Below are positions 27,329 through 36,473 of a stretch of 64,000 nucleotides of DNA, piece by piece (position 1 is the first letter of the stretch; each line of letters starts with the position of its first letter). The notes beneath the pieces were generated by a model. It was not told where the DNA came from and made no database searches. It saw nothing but the letters and a program-made list of their open reading frames with translations. The position numbers were made by a program, and so were the translations under genes. Source of the stretch: Streptomyces sp. AC558_RSS880 (GTDB lineage: Bacteria; Actinomycetota; Actinomycetes; Streptomycetales; Streptomycetaceae); the NCBI RefSeq assembly GCF_019049255.1, contig NZ_JAGMUJ010000029.1, positions 124,001 through 188,000 of the forward strand. Direction: 5' to 3'.

Positions 27329-28888
27329 TCACGTCCCCGCCGTCAGACGTGCCGTCGTCTCCGTGAGGGAGACGGTGAACGGGTGGCTCGGCGCGGTCAG
27401 GACCTGTCGGGCCGGGCCCTGTTCGACGAGTTCGCCGGCGTCCAGGACGGCGACGCGGTGGGCCAGGGCGGCCGTGTCCAGGTCGTGGGTGATCAGGACC
27501 AGGGACAGGTTGCCGCGGTCGCGGACCAGTGCGGTGAGCACGTCGAGGATGCCCCGGCGGGTGAGCGTGTCGAGGCCGGAGGTGATCTCGTCGCAGATGA
27601 GGACGCGGGGGCGGGCGAGCAGGGCGCGGGCGAGGGCGGCGCGCTGGAGTTCGCCGCCGGAGAGACGGCCCGGGTGCCGGTGGGCCAGCTCCTCCGGGAG
27701 CCCGAGGCCGGCCAGGGTGGTCAGCGCCTCCCGGGTCGCCGTGTCCGGGTCGGTGCCGCGCAGGCGGACCGCGGTGCGGGCCACCTGCTGCACCACGGGG
27801 CGGTGTTCGTCGAAGGCGGCGTGCGCGTCCTGGAAGACGTACTGCACGGCCGCGAGTTGTGCGCGGCCGCGGTCGCGCAGGCTGCGCGGCAGCGGCGTGC
27901 CGTCCAGGAGGACCTCGCCGTCGTGGTCCCGGTGGAGGCCGGCGAGGCAGCGGGCGAGGGTGGTCTTGCCGCTGCCGGACCGGCCGACGACGGCGAGCGA
28001 CCGGCCCGGATACAGGTCGAGTTCGGGGGCGCGCAGGACGACGGCCGTGCCACGGGCGCCGTCGCGGTGGCGGGCGGTCAGACCGCGCACCCGCAGGACG
28101 GGCTCCCCGGCGGCCGGGTCGTCCGGATCCGGCGACTCCGCACGGTCGTCGAGCAGTTCGCGGGTCCACTCGTGCCGGGGGGAGAGCAGGACCCGCCGAG
28201 CCGGACCCGACTCGACGACCCGGCCCGCCCGCAGGACCACCACCTCGTCGGCGAGCGCGCGCACCACGTCCAGGTCGTGGCTGAGCAGCACCACCGCGAT
28301 GCCGCGGGCCGCGACCGCCGTGAGCTGCTCGACGATGCGGCTCTTGGTCAGGGCGTCCTGGCCCGTGGTGGGCTCGTCGGCGACGACGACGCGCGCGCCG
28401 AGCAGCAGTGCCTGGGCGAGGACGACGCGTTGCTGCTGACCGCCGGAGAGCTGGTGCGGATAACGGCGCAACAAGGCTTCACTCTCCGGGAGTTGTGCCT
28501 CCTCCAGGGCGCGCAGGACGCGTTCGCGGGCCGCCGCCCGGCGCTGCCGCACCGGCAGCCGGCGCACCTGGGCGCGGGCGATGTCGGTCAGCAGCGCGGA
28601 GACGCGGCGGGCGGGGTTGAGGGCCGCCGCCGGATGCTGGGGGACGTAGCCGACGAGGCCGTCGGCCGCCACCCGTACGTCGCCGGTGACGTGGGCGCCC
28701 GCCGGATACTCGCCGAGCAGGGCGAGGCCGGTGGTGGTCTTGCCGCTGCCGGACGCGCCGATCAACGCCGTGACCCTGCCGGGCCGGACCCGCAGGCTCA
28801 CCCCGTCGACGATCGCCCGGCCGCCGACGACGACGCGCAGGTCGCGGAGCTCGGCCACGGGATCCACCACCGTGTGCTCATGGTTCAC
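27329..28888 (-). CDS. Dipeptide/nickel-type ABC transporter, double ATPase
   Basis: 519 residues with two ABC domains in one chain, equal to fused DppD and DppF. First domain: Walker A GASGSGKTT, signature LSGGQQQR, Walker B VVVADEPT. Second: GRSGSGKTT, LSGGELQR, VLICDEIT. Provides energy for import by the two permeases encoded immediately upstream. GTG 28888 overlaps the permease stop as GTGA. Last gene of the ten-gene minus operon; ends convergent with the alpha/beta hydrolase. Substrate inferred from context to be a metal-metallophore complex. Confidence 0.9.
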   Translation of the reverse strand: MNHEHTVVDPVAELRDLRVVVGGRAIVDGVSLRVRPGRVTALIGASGSGKTTTGLALLGEYPAGAHVTGDVRVAADGLVGYVPQHPAAALNPARRVSALLTDIARAQVRRLPVRQRRAAARERVLRALEEAQLPESEALLRRYPHQLSGGQQQRVVLAQALLLGARVVVADEPTTGQDALTKSRIVEQLTAVAARGIAVVLLSHDLDVVRALADEVVVLRAGRVVESGPARRVLLSPRHEWTRELLDDRAESPDPDDPAAGEPVLRVRGLTARHRDGARGTAVVLRAPELDLYPGRSLAVVGRSGSGKTTLARCLAGLHRDHDGEVLLDGTPLPRSLRDRGRAQLAAVQYVFQDAHAAFDEHRPVVQQVARTAVRLRGTDPDTATREALTTLAGLGLPEELAHRHPGRLSGGELQRAALARALLARPRVLICDEITSGLDTLTRRGILDVLTALVRDRGNLSLVLITHDLDTAALAHRVAVLDAGELVEQGPARQVLTAPSHPFTVSLTETTARLTAGT

Positions 28889-29712
28889 GGACGTGTTTCC
28901 TTCCTTGTCCGTCGACCGCCCTCGTCCAGCGCGGCGTCGAAGAGGAGGTTCGTCCCCGTCGTCAGCGCGACGATCAGCACGGCGGGGACGACCACGGCCC
29001 ACGGCTGGACGAACAGGCCGGTGCGGTTGCGGTCGACCATGACCGCCCAGTCGGCGGCGTCGGGCGCCACGCCGACACCGAGGAACGCGGCCGTGGCGAC
29101 CAGGTAGAGCACGCCGGTCAGCCGGGTGCCGGCGTCGGCGGCCAGGGTGCGCAGCATGGAGCGGCCGACATAGCCGACGGCGATGCGCCACCACGTCTCG
29201 CCCTGCATGCGCAGCGCCTCGACCGCGGGCCGGGCGGCGGCCTCGGTGGCGGCGGCGCGCACCAGCCGGGCCGCGTCGGGCACGTTGGCCAGGGCGACCA
29301 GCAGGGCGAGACCGACGGCGCCCGGCGTGAACACCGTGGCGACCAGCAGGATCAGCAGCAGCGACGGGACGGCGAGCAGCACGTCCAGCGGCCGCATCAG
29401 CAGCTCCTCCAGCAGCCGGTGCCGGGTGAGCGCGCCGGCCAGCCCGACCGGGAGGGCCACCAGATAGGCCAGGGCGGTCGCGGCGAGCGCGGTCAGCACC
29501 ACCGGCCGCCCGCCGTGCAGCACCTGCCGCCACACGTCTCGCCCGACGAAGTCGGTGCCGAGCCAGTGGCCGTCGCCCAGCGTGAAGGACGCGGCCCGCG
29601 GACCCGGATCGCCCGCGAACACCGGGCCGAGCAGGGCGAGGACGAGCGGTACGGCGACGAGGGTGAGGCCGAGGGCGAAGCGGCCCGTACGCAGAGGTCG
29701 CGGGGCTCTCAC
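28885..29712 (-). CDS. ABC permease, DppC/NikC type
   Basis: 275 residues with about six TM helices. The N-terminal part contains GTDFVGRDVWRQVLHGGR, diagnostic of the DppC/NikC branch, and the EAA loop that contacts the ATPase is around EALRMQGETWWRIAVGYV. Forms a heteromeric channel with the DppB-like permease. GTG start overlaps that permease's stop; its own stop overlaps the ATPase start. Confidence 0.9.
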   Translation of the reverse strand: MRAPRPLRTGRFALGLTLVAVPLVLALLGPVFAGDPGPRAASFTLGDGHWLGTDFVGRDVWRQVLHGGRPVVLTALAATALAYLVALPVGLAGALTRHRLLEELLMRPLDVLLAVPSLLLILLVATVFTPGAVGLALLVALANVPDAARLVRAAATEAAARPAVEALRMQGETWWRIAVGYVGRSMLRTLAADAGTRLTGVLYLVATAAFLGVGVAPDAADWAVMVDRNRTGLFVQPWAVVVPAVLIVALTTGTNLLFDAALDEGGRRTRKETRP

Positions 29713-30662
29713 GCGGCCACCCCCGCCCGGGGCGCGAGCCGGTGGGCGACCAGGTCGGCGCCCAGGTTCAGTACGACGGTCAGCACGCCGAACACCACCG
29801 CCAGCCCCTGCACGACGGGCACGTCGCGTTCGGCGACGGCGCCCAGCAGCACGGTGCCGAGCCCGGGGATCACGTACAGGGCCTCCACGACGATGACACC
29901 GCACAGCAGCCAGTCGACGGTGCGGGCGAGCTGCTGGGCGGCGGGCGCCAGGGCGTTGGGCAGCGCGTGGGTGTACCGGACCCGGGCGCCGGACACGCCG
30001 TAGCGGCGGGCCTGCGCCACGTACGGGGAGGCGAGCGCGTCGATCATGCCGGCGCGCACCAGCCGCACCAGCGAGCACACCGGCCGCGACAGCAGCACGA
30101 GCACGGGGAGGACCAGTGCGGCCGGGTGGGCGAGCAGGTCGGTGCCGTAGCCGACGGCGGTCGGCGGCAGCCAGCCGAGCCGCAGGGCGAACACGGTCAC
30201 CAGCAGCACACCGAGCGCGAACTCGGGAACGGCGTACACGGCGAGCGTCACGGAGCTGATCAGCCGGTCGGCCGGCCGGCCCGCGTGCCGGGCGGCCAGC
30301 ACCCCGAGCCCGAACCCGGCCGGTACGAGCAGCACCACGGTCAGCGAGGCCAGCAGCAGGGTGGGTCCGAAGCCGTCGGCGAGGTACTGGCTCACCGGAC
30401 GGCCGGAGATCAGGGAGGTGCCGAGGTCGCCCCGGAGCAGGCCCGACGCCCAGTCGGCCAGCCGCTCCCACGCGGGCCGGTCCAGCTGCATGGCCTCCCG
30501 GATGGCCGCGATGCGGGCCGGGTCGGGCTGGTCCCCGGCGAGGGCGACCGCGGCGTCGCCCGGCAGCGCCTCGGTGAGCGCGAAGACCAGCAGCACCACG
30601 GCCACGGTCTGCAGCGCGCCGAGGAGCAGCCGCCGGGCGACGAAGGAGCGCAGTCCGCTCAC
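29709..30662 (-). CDS. ABC permease, DppB/NikB type
   Basis: 317 residues. N-terminal FVARRLLLGALQTVAVVLLV, periplasmic-type GDLGTSLISGRPVSQYL, and C-terminal EALYVIPGLGTVLLGAV are the signature regions of DppB/NikB permeases. Starts at GTG 30662, overlapping the stop of the binding-protein gene (GTGA). Part of the importer of the putative metallophore operon. Confidence 0.9.
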   Translation of the reverse strand: MSGLRSFVARRLLLGALQTVAVVLLVFALTEALPGDAAVALAGDQPDPARIAAIREAMQLDRPAWERLADWASGLLRGDLGTSLISGRPVSQYLADGFGPTLLLASLTVVLLVPAGFGLGVLAARHAGRPADRLISSVTLAVYAVPEFALGVLLVTVFALRLGWLPPTAVGYGTDLLAHPAALVLPVLVLLSRPVCSLVRLVRAGMIDALASPYVAQARRYGVSGARVRYTHALPNALAPAAQQLARTVDWLLCGVIVVEALYVIPGLGTVLLGAVAERDVPVVQGLAVVFGVLTVVLNLGADLVAHRLAPRAGVAA

Positions 30663-32254
30663 GCGAGCCACACCGTGTCGAAGCGGGCCCAGTCGAGGGT
30701 GTTGGCGGGCGCGTCGGTCTCCACGCCCTTCACGGTGCGGGCCGTGCCGATGATCCAGTCGGCGAACCCCCAGATGAGGAAGCCGCCTTCGGCGTGCAGG
30801 CGGCGCTGCATGCGCTCGTAGACGGCGGCGCGCCCGGTCTTGTCGCGGGTGGACTGGGCCTGCTGGTAGAGCGCGTCGAAGTCCTTGTGCCGCCACTTGG
30901 TGGCGTTGGTGGTGGAGTCGGTGAGCAGCCGCTGGGAGATGTGCGCCTCGATGGGCATGGCGCCGGAGCGGTAGCAGCACAGGGAGCCGTTGTCGAGGAT
31001 GTCGCTCCAGTAGGAGTCCTTGCTGCCCATCTTGACCTCGACGGTGACCCCGGCCTTCTTCGCCTGGTCGCGGAAGATGCTGGCGGCCTCGGTGAACCCG
31101 GCGGCGACGGCGGAGGTGTCCAGGGTGACCTTCAGGTCCTCGGCGCCGGCCTGCTTCAGCAGGGCGCGGGCCTTGTCGAGGTCCTGTTCGCGCTGGGGCA
31201 GGCCGTCGGCGTAGTACTCGTAGCCCTTGCCGAACAGGTCGTTGCCGACCTCGCCCGCGCCGGACAGCGCGCCGTCGACGAGTTCCTGGCGGTCGGCGAT
31301 GAGGAAGAACGCCTGACGCACCCGCTCGTCGTCGAAGGGCGGCCGGTCGGTCTTCATGCAGAACGCCTGCATGGCGCTGCCCCGCAGCCGGACGATCTCG
31401 ATCTGCCCCTGGTCCTCGTGGGCGCGGGCGGTGGTGGGGTTGAGCTCGTGGGCGTACTCGACCTGTCCGCCGAGCAGCGCGTTGACCCGGGCCGACTCCT
31501 CGTTCGCCACGACGAACTCGATCTCGTCGAGGTGCGGGGCGCCCTCCCAGTAGTCGTCGTAGCGGCGGAAGACCGCCGAGCGGCCGGGCGTGAACGACAC
31601 GAAGCGGAACGGGCCGGAGCCGATCGGCTCCTTGTCGAACCCGGTGGCGTTCTCGGGCACGATGTACGCGCCGAACGCGGCCAGGATGTTGGGGAATTCG
31701 GCCGTGGGCCGCTTGAGCACGAACTCGATGACGCGTTCGCCGGTGGCGCGGCTGGCGTCGAGGTCGATGGGCTCCAGGGACGCCTTGGCGCGGAACGTCT
31801 GCTTCGGGTCGGCGATACGGCGGTAGCTGTAGAGGACGTCCTTCGCGGTGACGGGCTTGCCGTCGTGGAAGGTGGCCTCGCGCAGGGTGACCTGCCAGCG
31901 GGCCAGCGTCTTGTCGGCCTCCCACTTCTCGGCGAGCCGGGGCCGGGCGGAGAGGTCGGCGCCGTAGTCGGCGAGCTTGTCGAACAGGGCCTTGGCGCGG
32001 GCGACGTCGGCGAACAGGTTGGCGAGGTGCGGGTCGAGGGTCTCACTGGCCCCACCGCCCGCGAACGCGGCGCGCAGCCGGCCGCCCTTCTTCGGCGAGC
32101 CGTCGCCCTTGCCCTCGCCGTCGCCGGAACCGGAGCCGCCGCCGCAGCCGGCCAGGGTGAGCGCGCCGAGGCCGGTCGCGGCGAGGAAGCCGCGGCGACG
32201 CAGCTCCGGGAAGCGGTCCGGGGAGGGGAGACGGCGGGTGGGTTCGTCGTGCAT
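30659..32254 (-). CDS. Extracellular solute-binding lipoprotein, family 5 (peptide/nickel/metallophore type)
   Basis: 531 residues. Tat-like RRRGFLAATGLGALTL leads into a lipobox LAGC, followed by a Gly/Ser/Asp-rich linker (GGGSGSGDGEGKG). The body is SBP_bac_5: YSYRRIADP, PIGSGPFRFVSF, and a C-terminal DTLDWARFDTVWL. Start ATG with AAGGAA at 6 bases. Family members bind di-/oligopeptides, heme or metal chelates such as CntA-staphylopine. Given its place behind a Zur-like box with biosynthetic genes, it probably captures the loaded chelator. Confidence 0.88.
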   Translation of the reverse strand: MHDEPTRRLPSPDRFPELRRRGFLAATGLGALTLAGCGGGSGSGDGEGKGDGSPKKGGRLRAAFAGGGASETLDPHLANLFADVARAKALFDKLADYGADLSARPRLAEKWEADKTLARWQVTLREATFHDGKPVTAKDVLYSYRRIADPKQTFRAKASLEPIDLDASRATGERVIEFVLKRPTAEFPNILAAFGAYIVPENATGFDKEPIGSGPFRFVSFTPGRSAVFRRYDDYWEGAPHLDEIEFVVANEESARVNALLGGQVEYAHELNPTTARAHEDQGQIEIVRLRGSAMQAFCMKTDRPPFDDERVRQAFFLIADRQELVDGALSGAGEVGNDLFGKGYEYYADGLPQREQDLDKARALLKQAGAEDLKVTLDTSAVAAGFTEAASIFRDQAKKAGVTVEVKMGSKDSYWSDILDNGSLCCYRSGAMPIEAHISQRLLTDSTTNATKWRHKDFDALYQQAQSTRDKTGRAAVYERMQRRLHAEGGFLIWGFADWIIGTARTVKGVETDAPANTLDWARFDTVWLA

Positions 32255-32265
32255 GTGCGATTCCT

Positions 32266-33072
32266 TCAGGGTGTGATCGTGCCGGTGGACGGCTTGGTCG
32301 AACGGGCCACCACGTGGAGCCGGTCGGCGTCGGTGGTACGGCCGGGGAGCAGGCCCTCCTGCCACGGCGGCTCGGTGCGCGGGCCCGGACCGTCGTGGAG
32401 TTCCAGGACCTCGAAACCGTGCGCGCCCAGCAGGTGGCGCAGTTCCTGCGGGAACAGCAGCCGCCACGCGGAGCGCTGCTCGACGGGCGGGGACCCGTCG
32501 TCCGCGGTCCACAGGCGCGTACGGCGCAGAAGCTGGGCCGTACGGTCGACCGTCAGCGTGGTGACGGACCGGTGGACGGTCTCCTGCCAGGTGAACTCGT
32601 CGACCCTGGGCGTGTCGAGCAGGTCGGTGCGGCCGAGGAAGTACGCGCCGTTGCGCATCTCCGCGACGAGCAGGCCGCCCGGTGTCAGGGCGCGGCGGCA
32701 GGAGGACAGGAAGCCGTCGAGCTGATCGTTGGTGTGGCAGTACAGCAGGGCGCTGTCCAGGCACACCACGGCGTCGGACACCCCCTGCCCCAGATCGAAC
32801 CCGTGCAGGTCGGCACGGACGTACTCGGGTCCGGGATGGTGGGCGCGGGCGTGCGCGAGCATCGCCTCGGAGAGGTCCGCGCCGGTCACCTCGCGGCCGG
32901 CGCCGTGCAGCCACGCGGCGTCGCGGCCGGTGCCGCAGCCCAGGTCCAGCACGCGTCGGCCCGCGCCGTGCCGCCGCAGGCAGTCCTCCGCCCAGCGTCC
33001 GGCCAGCCGGGAGGGGTCGGGGAAACGGGCCTCGTACAGCGCGGGGTTGTCGGTGAGCAGGTTGCCGGTCAT
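32266..33072 (-). CDS. Class I SAM-dependent methyltransferase
   Basis: 268 residues. SAM-binding motif I VLDLGCGTGRDAAWL, motif II VTGADLSEAMLA, motif IV DAVVCLDSALLYC. The C-terminal beta part (WRLLFPQELRHLLGAHGFEV) resembles small-molecule N- or O-methyltransferases. ATG 33072 overlaps the exporter stop (ATGA). Only 11 bases separate its stop from the binding-protein start. In this operon it is likely a tailoring enzyme of the chelator. Confidence 0.82.
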   Translation of the reverse strand: MTGNLLTDNPALYEARFPDPSRLAGRWAEDCLRRHGAGRRVLDLGCGTGRDAAWLHGAGREVTGADLSEAMLAHARAHHPGPEYVRADLHGFDLGQGVSDAVVCLDSALLYCHTNDQLDGFLSSCRRALTPGGLLVAEMRNGAYFLGRTDLLDTPRVDEFTWQETVHRSVTTLTVDRTAQLLRRTRLWTADDGSPPVEQRSAWRLLFPQELRHLLGAHGFEVLELHDGPGPRTEPPWQEGLLPGRTTDADRLHVVARSTKPSTGTITP

Positions 33073-34349
33073 GCCGGAGTCCTCCCTCGTACGGCCGCGG
33101 AAGCGAAGGGCTCCGGCGGCGCGGGCAGCGATCCCAGCCGGCGCAGCCGGACGACACCGAGCGCGGACGCGAGCCCGGCCAGCGCGCAGCACACCCACGG
33201 CAGCCACGCGGCGCCGCCGTGCCGCCCGGTGTCCATGGCCCAGCCGACGACGGTGTTGCCCAACGCGGCGGCGACGCCCGAGACGACGTAGAAGACGCCG
33301 AAGTAGGTGCCGGTCAGCCCGGGGCGGCCGAAGGCGGGGACCATGTCCATCACGAACGGCTGGGCGACCATCACCCCGAGGTACAGCAGCAGGGCGCCCG
33401 CCAGCACCGGCAGCACCCGCAGCGCCGCCCCGGCCGCACCGTCCGGGCCGCCGGACGCCCCGGTGACCAGGGCGGGCGGCAGGAAGGCCAGCGCCATGAG
33501 GCCCAGCCCCGCCGCGACCCAACGGGCCCGGTCCCCGCGTCGCTTGAGCGCGCGGGTGAGGCGCAGCTGGAACATGAGGTGGGCGAGGGCGCCGACGAGG
33601 AAGACGAGACCGGCGGCGCCGTCCCAGCCGGTGGCCCGCCGTGCGCCGTCGGGCAGCAGCAGGTACAGCTGGCTCTCCAGCGTGAACAGGCCGGTCATGG
33701 CGAGCGCGAAGGCCAGGAAGGCGCGGTTGCCGAGCACTTCCCGCCAGTCGGCGAGCACCCCGCCGCCGCTCGGCTCGACCCGCCGGGCGGGCAGCACCAG
33801 GGCCTGCGCGACGGTCAGGACCGCGAAGATCCCGGCGGCGGTCAGCGCCGACGTGCGGAAGTCCACGAGCAGCAGCGCGCTGCCCAGCAGCGGCCCGATC
33901 AGCGCGCCGGTGGTGGCGAACACGCTGAACAGGGCGAACGCCTCGGCCCTGCGCTCCTCGGCCTCCTGCGCGAGGTAGGCGCGGACGGCGGGGTTGAACA
34001 GCGCGCCCGCGAACCCGCTGAGGACGGACGCGGCGAGCAGGACGGCGAGGTGGTCGCCGAGCGCGAACAGCGCGAACCCGACGGTGCGCAGGGCGCAGCC
34101 GGCGATGATGACGCCGCGTGCGCCGAGCCGGTCGGAGGCGGAGCCGCCGACGATGAACAGGCCCTGCTGGCTGAGGTTCCTGACCCCGAGGACGACGCCG
34201 ACGACGACGGCCGACAGGCCCAGGTTCTCGGTGAGGTGGGTGGCGAGGTAGGGGATGAGGAGGTAGAAGCCGGTGTTGACGCCGAGCTGGTTGACCAGCA
34301 GGAGCTGAACGGCGAGCGGGAAGCTGCGTATCTCATGCCAGGTCCGCAC
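33069..34349 (-). CDS. MFS exporter in the metallophore-type operon
   Basis: 426 residues, 12 predicted TM helices. The loop after TM2 contains GGSASDRLGARGVIIAG, the MFS motif A, and helix 5 has ATTGALIGPLLGSALLL. Similar to drug or siderophore exporters. Starts at GTG 34349, inside the last codons of the epimerase gene. By analogy with CntE or CnrT-like transporters in opine metallophore loci, it should export the free chelator. Drug efflux is an alternative if the operon is not for metals. Confidence 0.82.
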   Translation of the reverse strand: MRTWHEIRSFPLAVQLLLVNQLGVNTGFYLLIPYLATHLTENLGLSAVVVGVVLGVRNLSQQGLFIVGGSASDRLGARGVIIAGCALRTVGFALFALGDHLAVLLAASVLSGFAGALFNPAVRAYLAQEAEERRAEAFALFSVFATTGALIGPLLGSALLLVDFRTSALTAAGIFAVLTVAQALVLPARRVEPSGGGVLADWREVLGNRAFLAFALAMTGLFTLESQLYLLLPDGARRATGWDGAAGLVFLVGALAHLMFQLRLTRALKRRGDRARWVAAGLGLMALAFLPPALVTGASGGPDGAAGAALRVLPVLAGALLLYLGVMVAQPFVMDMVPAFGRPGLTGTYFGVFYVVSGVAAALGNTVVGWAMDTGRHGGAAWLPWVCCALAGLASALGVVRLRRLGSLPAPPEPFASAAVRGRTPA

Positions 34350-35394
34350 GGCGCCCCTCCCGCGGCTCGACGCCCAGCCCGGGCCGGCCGCTCGCCCGTA
34401 CCCGGCCGTCCTCGCCGCCGATGCCGGTCCACGGATCGTGCGCGAGCAGCAGATGCCCGTCCAGGTCGGCCCAGCGGGCCCGGTCGGCGAGGTGCACGGC
34501 GGGCGCGAGCCCCAGGGTGCTGGCGGCCAGGCAGCCCAGCATCAGCTCCGTGCCGCTGCCGTCGATCGACCCGGCGATGCGCAGGGCCGCGTGCACCCCG
34601 CCGCACTTGGCGAGCTTCACGTTGACGCCGTGGATGCGCCCGGCCAGGCGGCGCACGTCCGCCAGGTCCACGGCGTCCTCGTCGGCCACGACCGGCAGCG
34701 GCGAGCGCTCGGCCAGCGCCGCCAGGGCCTCCGGGTCACCGGGGGCGAGGGGCTGTTCGACGGCCTCGACACCGAGTTCGGCGAACCGGGGGAGCAGCGC
34801 CGCTGCCTGCGCCGTGGTCCAGGCGCCGTTGGGGTCGAGCAGCAGCCGGGCTCCGGGCGCGGCGTCCCGGACGGCCCGTACCCGCCCGACGTCCTCCTCG
34901 GGATCGGCCGCCCCCGCCTTGACCTTGAGCACCTCGAAGCCGTCGGCCGCGAGGGAGCGGGCCTGCGCCGCCGCGTGGGCGGGGGACGTGATGCCGATGG
35001 TGCGGGCGGTGGCCGCGACCGGAGTGTCCGCGGCGCCCAGGAGCCGGTGGACGGGACTGCCCGCGCGCTTGCCGACGAGGTCCAGCAGGGCGGCCTCCAC
35101 GGCGGCGGTCACGGCCGGGGGAGTGGTCGCGTCGGTCAGCCCGCCGGTGCGCAGGGCCTCCAGGGCGGTCTCCGGATCGGGGAAGCGGGCCAGGTCCGCA
35201 CCGGCGCCGGAGAGGAGACGCCCCAGGGTCCCGGCGTCGAGCCGGTAGTAGACGCTGCTGACGGCCTCGCCGTGACCGGTCACGCCCTCGTGCTCGACGC
35301 TCAGCCACACGGCGTCACGGGCGGACATCGTCGAGCGGGATATGCGCAGCGGCTCGGTGAGTGCGAGGCGCACGGTGCGCAGGCCGGTCCTCAC
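34333..35394 (-). CDS. Enolase-superfamily dipeptide-epimerase-like enzyme
   Basis: 353 residues. The barrel carries all expected active-site elements of the MLE/AE-epimerase group: KxK in VLKVKAG, metal ligands Asp in LLLDPNGAW, Glu in VEAVEQPL and Asp in VVADED, and the second-base Lys in VNVKLAKCGG. These enzymes epimerise a residue in a dipeptide such as L-Ala-D/L-Glu, or act on N-acyl amino acids. GTG 35394 is preceded by GAGGAGGACCG and overlaps the upstream stop. In this operon it could set stereochemistry in a small peptidic chelator made by the ATP-grasp enzyme. Confidence 0.82.
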   Translation of the reverse strand: MRTGLRTVRLALTEPLRISRSTMSARDAVWLSVEHEGVTGHGEAVSSVYYRLDAGTLGRLLSGAGADLARFPDPETALEALRTGGLTDATTPPAVTAAVEAALLDLVGKRAGSPVHRLLGAADTPVAATARTIGITSPAHAAAQARSLAADGFEVLKVKAGAADPEEDVGRVRAVRDAAPGARLLLDPNGAWTTAQAAALLPRFAELGVEAVEQPLAPGDPEALAALAERSPLPVVADEDAVDLADVRRLAGRIHGVNVKLAKCGGVHAALRIAGSIDGSGTELMLGCLAASTLGLAPAVHLADRARWADLDGHLLLAHDPWTGIGGEDGRVRASGRPGLGVEPREGRRADLA

Positions 35395-36473
35395 CGGTCC
35401 TCCTCCGGCCGTGCGAGCGGGTCGGTGACGCGGGTGCACCGCGCCCAGCCGGTGGCCTCGGCGGCGTACGGGTGCGGGATCTGCACGGGACGGGTGGCCG
35501 CCGCGTCGGGATCGACGCCGTGGGCGGTGGTGAAGTCGTCGTCGTAGACGGTGGAGAGGTAACGGTGCGGGCCGTCGGGGAAGACGGTGGCGACGACCGC
35601 GCCGGGGTGGACGCGGGCCGCCCAGGCGGCGACGCGGGCGACCGCGCCGGTGCTCCAGCCGCCGCTGACGAAACTGCCCCGGGCCAGTCGGCGGCAGCTG
35701 TCCACCGCCTCGGCGGGGCCGACCCAGTGCACCTCGTCGAAGGCGTCGTAGGCGACGTTGCGCGGATGGATGCTGCTGCCGAGGCCGCGCATCAGCCGGG
35801 GCCGGGCGGGCTGGCCGAAGATGGTGGAGCCGGTGGAGTCGACGCCGATCAGCCGCAGCGCGGGCCAGTGCCGGCGCAGCGGCCCGATGACGCCGGCACT
35901 GTGCCCACCGGTGCCCACACTGCACACCAGTACGTCCACATGGTCCAGGTGAGCGGCGAGTTCGGCGGCCAGCGAGGCGTAACCGGCCGTGTTGTCCGGG
36001 TTGTTGTACTGGTCGGGCCAGTAGGCGCCGGGCAGCACGGCGAGCAGTTCGCGCAGCCGGGCGAGGCGCGCGGCCTGCCAGCCGCCCTGGGGCGCGGGCC
36101 GGTCCACGATCTCCAGCCGCACCCCGTACGAGCGCAGCAACTGCCGCATGGACGGCTCCAGTTCACTGTCGCAGACCAGTACGACGGGATGGCCGAGGGC
36201 CTGTCCGGCGAAGGCGAGCCCGATGCCGAGGGTGCCGGAGGTGGACTCCACCACCGGGGCGCCGGGACGCAGTTCACCGCGCTCACGGGCGCCCCTCAGC
36301 ATCGACACGGCGGCCCGCGCCTTCATCCCGCCCGCGGCGAGCCCTTCGAGCTTGGCCCAGAAACCGGGGTGCGGTCCGGGCAGACCGGCGGTGATGCGGA
36401 CGACGGGGGTGCGGCCGAGCAGCGTGAGCAGTTCCGGGCGGGCGGCGGACCGTACGGCGGCGGTGGTGGTCAC
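35391..36473 (-). CDS. Cysteine-synthase-like PLP enzyme (fold type II)
   Basis: 360 residues. PLP lysine is in GGMKARAA (replacing the usual SVKDR), the substrate loop is ESTSGTLGIGLA, and the phosphate-binding glycine loop is VGTGGHSAG. It belongs with cysteine synthase and SbnA-like enzymes that beta-replace O-phospho- or O-acetyl-serine; SbnA makes the precursor of 2,3-diaminopropionate for staphyloferrin B. No other cysteine gene is nearby. A dedicated role in making an aminocarboxylate building block for the chelator fits the operon. GTG start overlaps the preceding stop. Confidence 0.85.
   Translation of the reverse strand: MTTTAAVRSAARPELLTLLGRTPVVRITAGLPGPHPGFWAKLEGLAAGGMKARAAVSMLRGARERGELRPGAPVVESTSGTLGIGLAFAGQALGHPVVLVCDSELEPSMRQLLRSYGVRLEIVDRPAPQGGWQAARLARLRELLAVLPGAYWPDQYNNPDNTAGYASLAAELAAHLDHVDVLVCSVGTGGHSAGVIGPLRRHWPALRLIGVDSTGSTIFGQPARPRLMRGLGSSIHPRNVAYDAFDEVHWVGPAEAVDSCRRLARGSFVSGGWSTGAVARVAAWAARVHPGAVVATVFPDGPHRYLSTVYDDDFTTAHGVDPDAAATRPVQIPHPYAAEATGWARCTRVTDPLARPEEDR

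Noticed and set aside
35391..36473. Housekeeping cysteine synthase
   Set aside because: Active-site lysine region differs from SVKDR, and the gene is embedded in a metallophore-type operon without sulfur genes.
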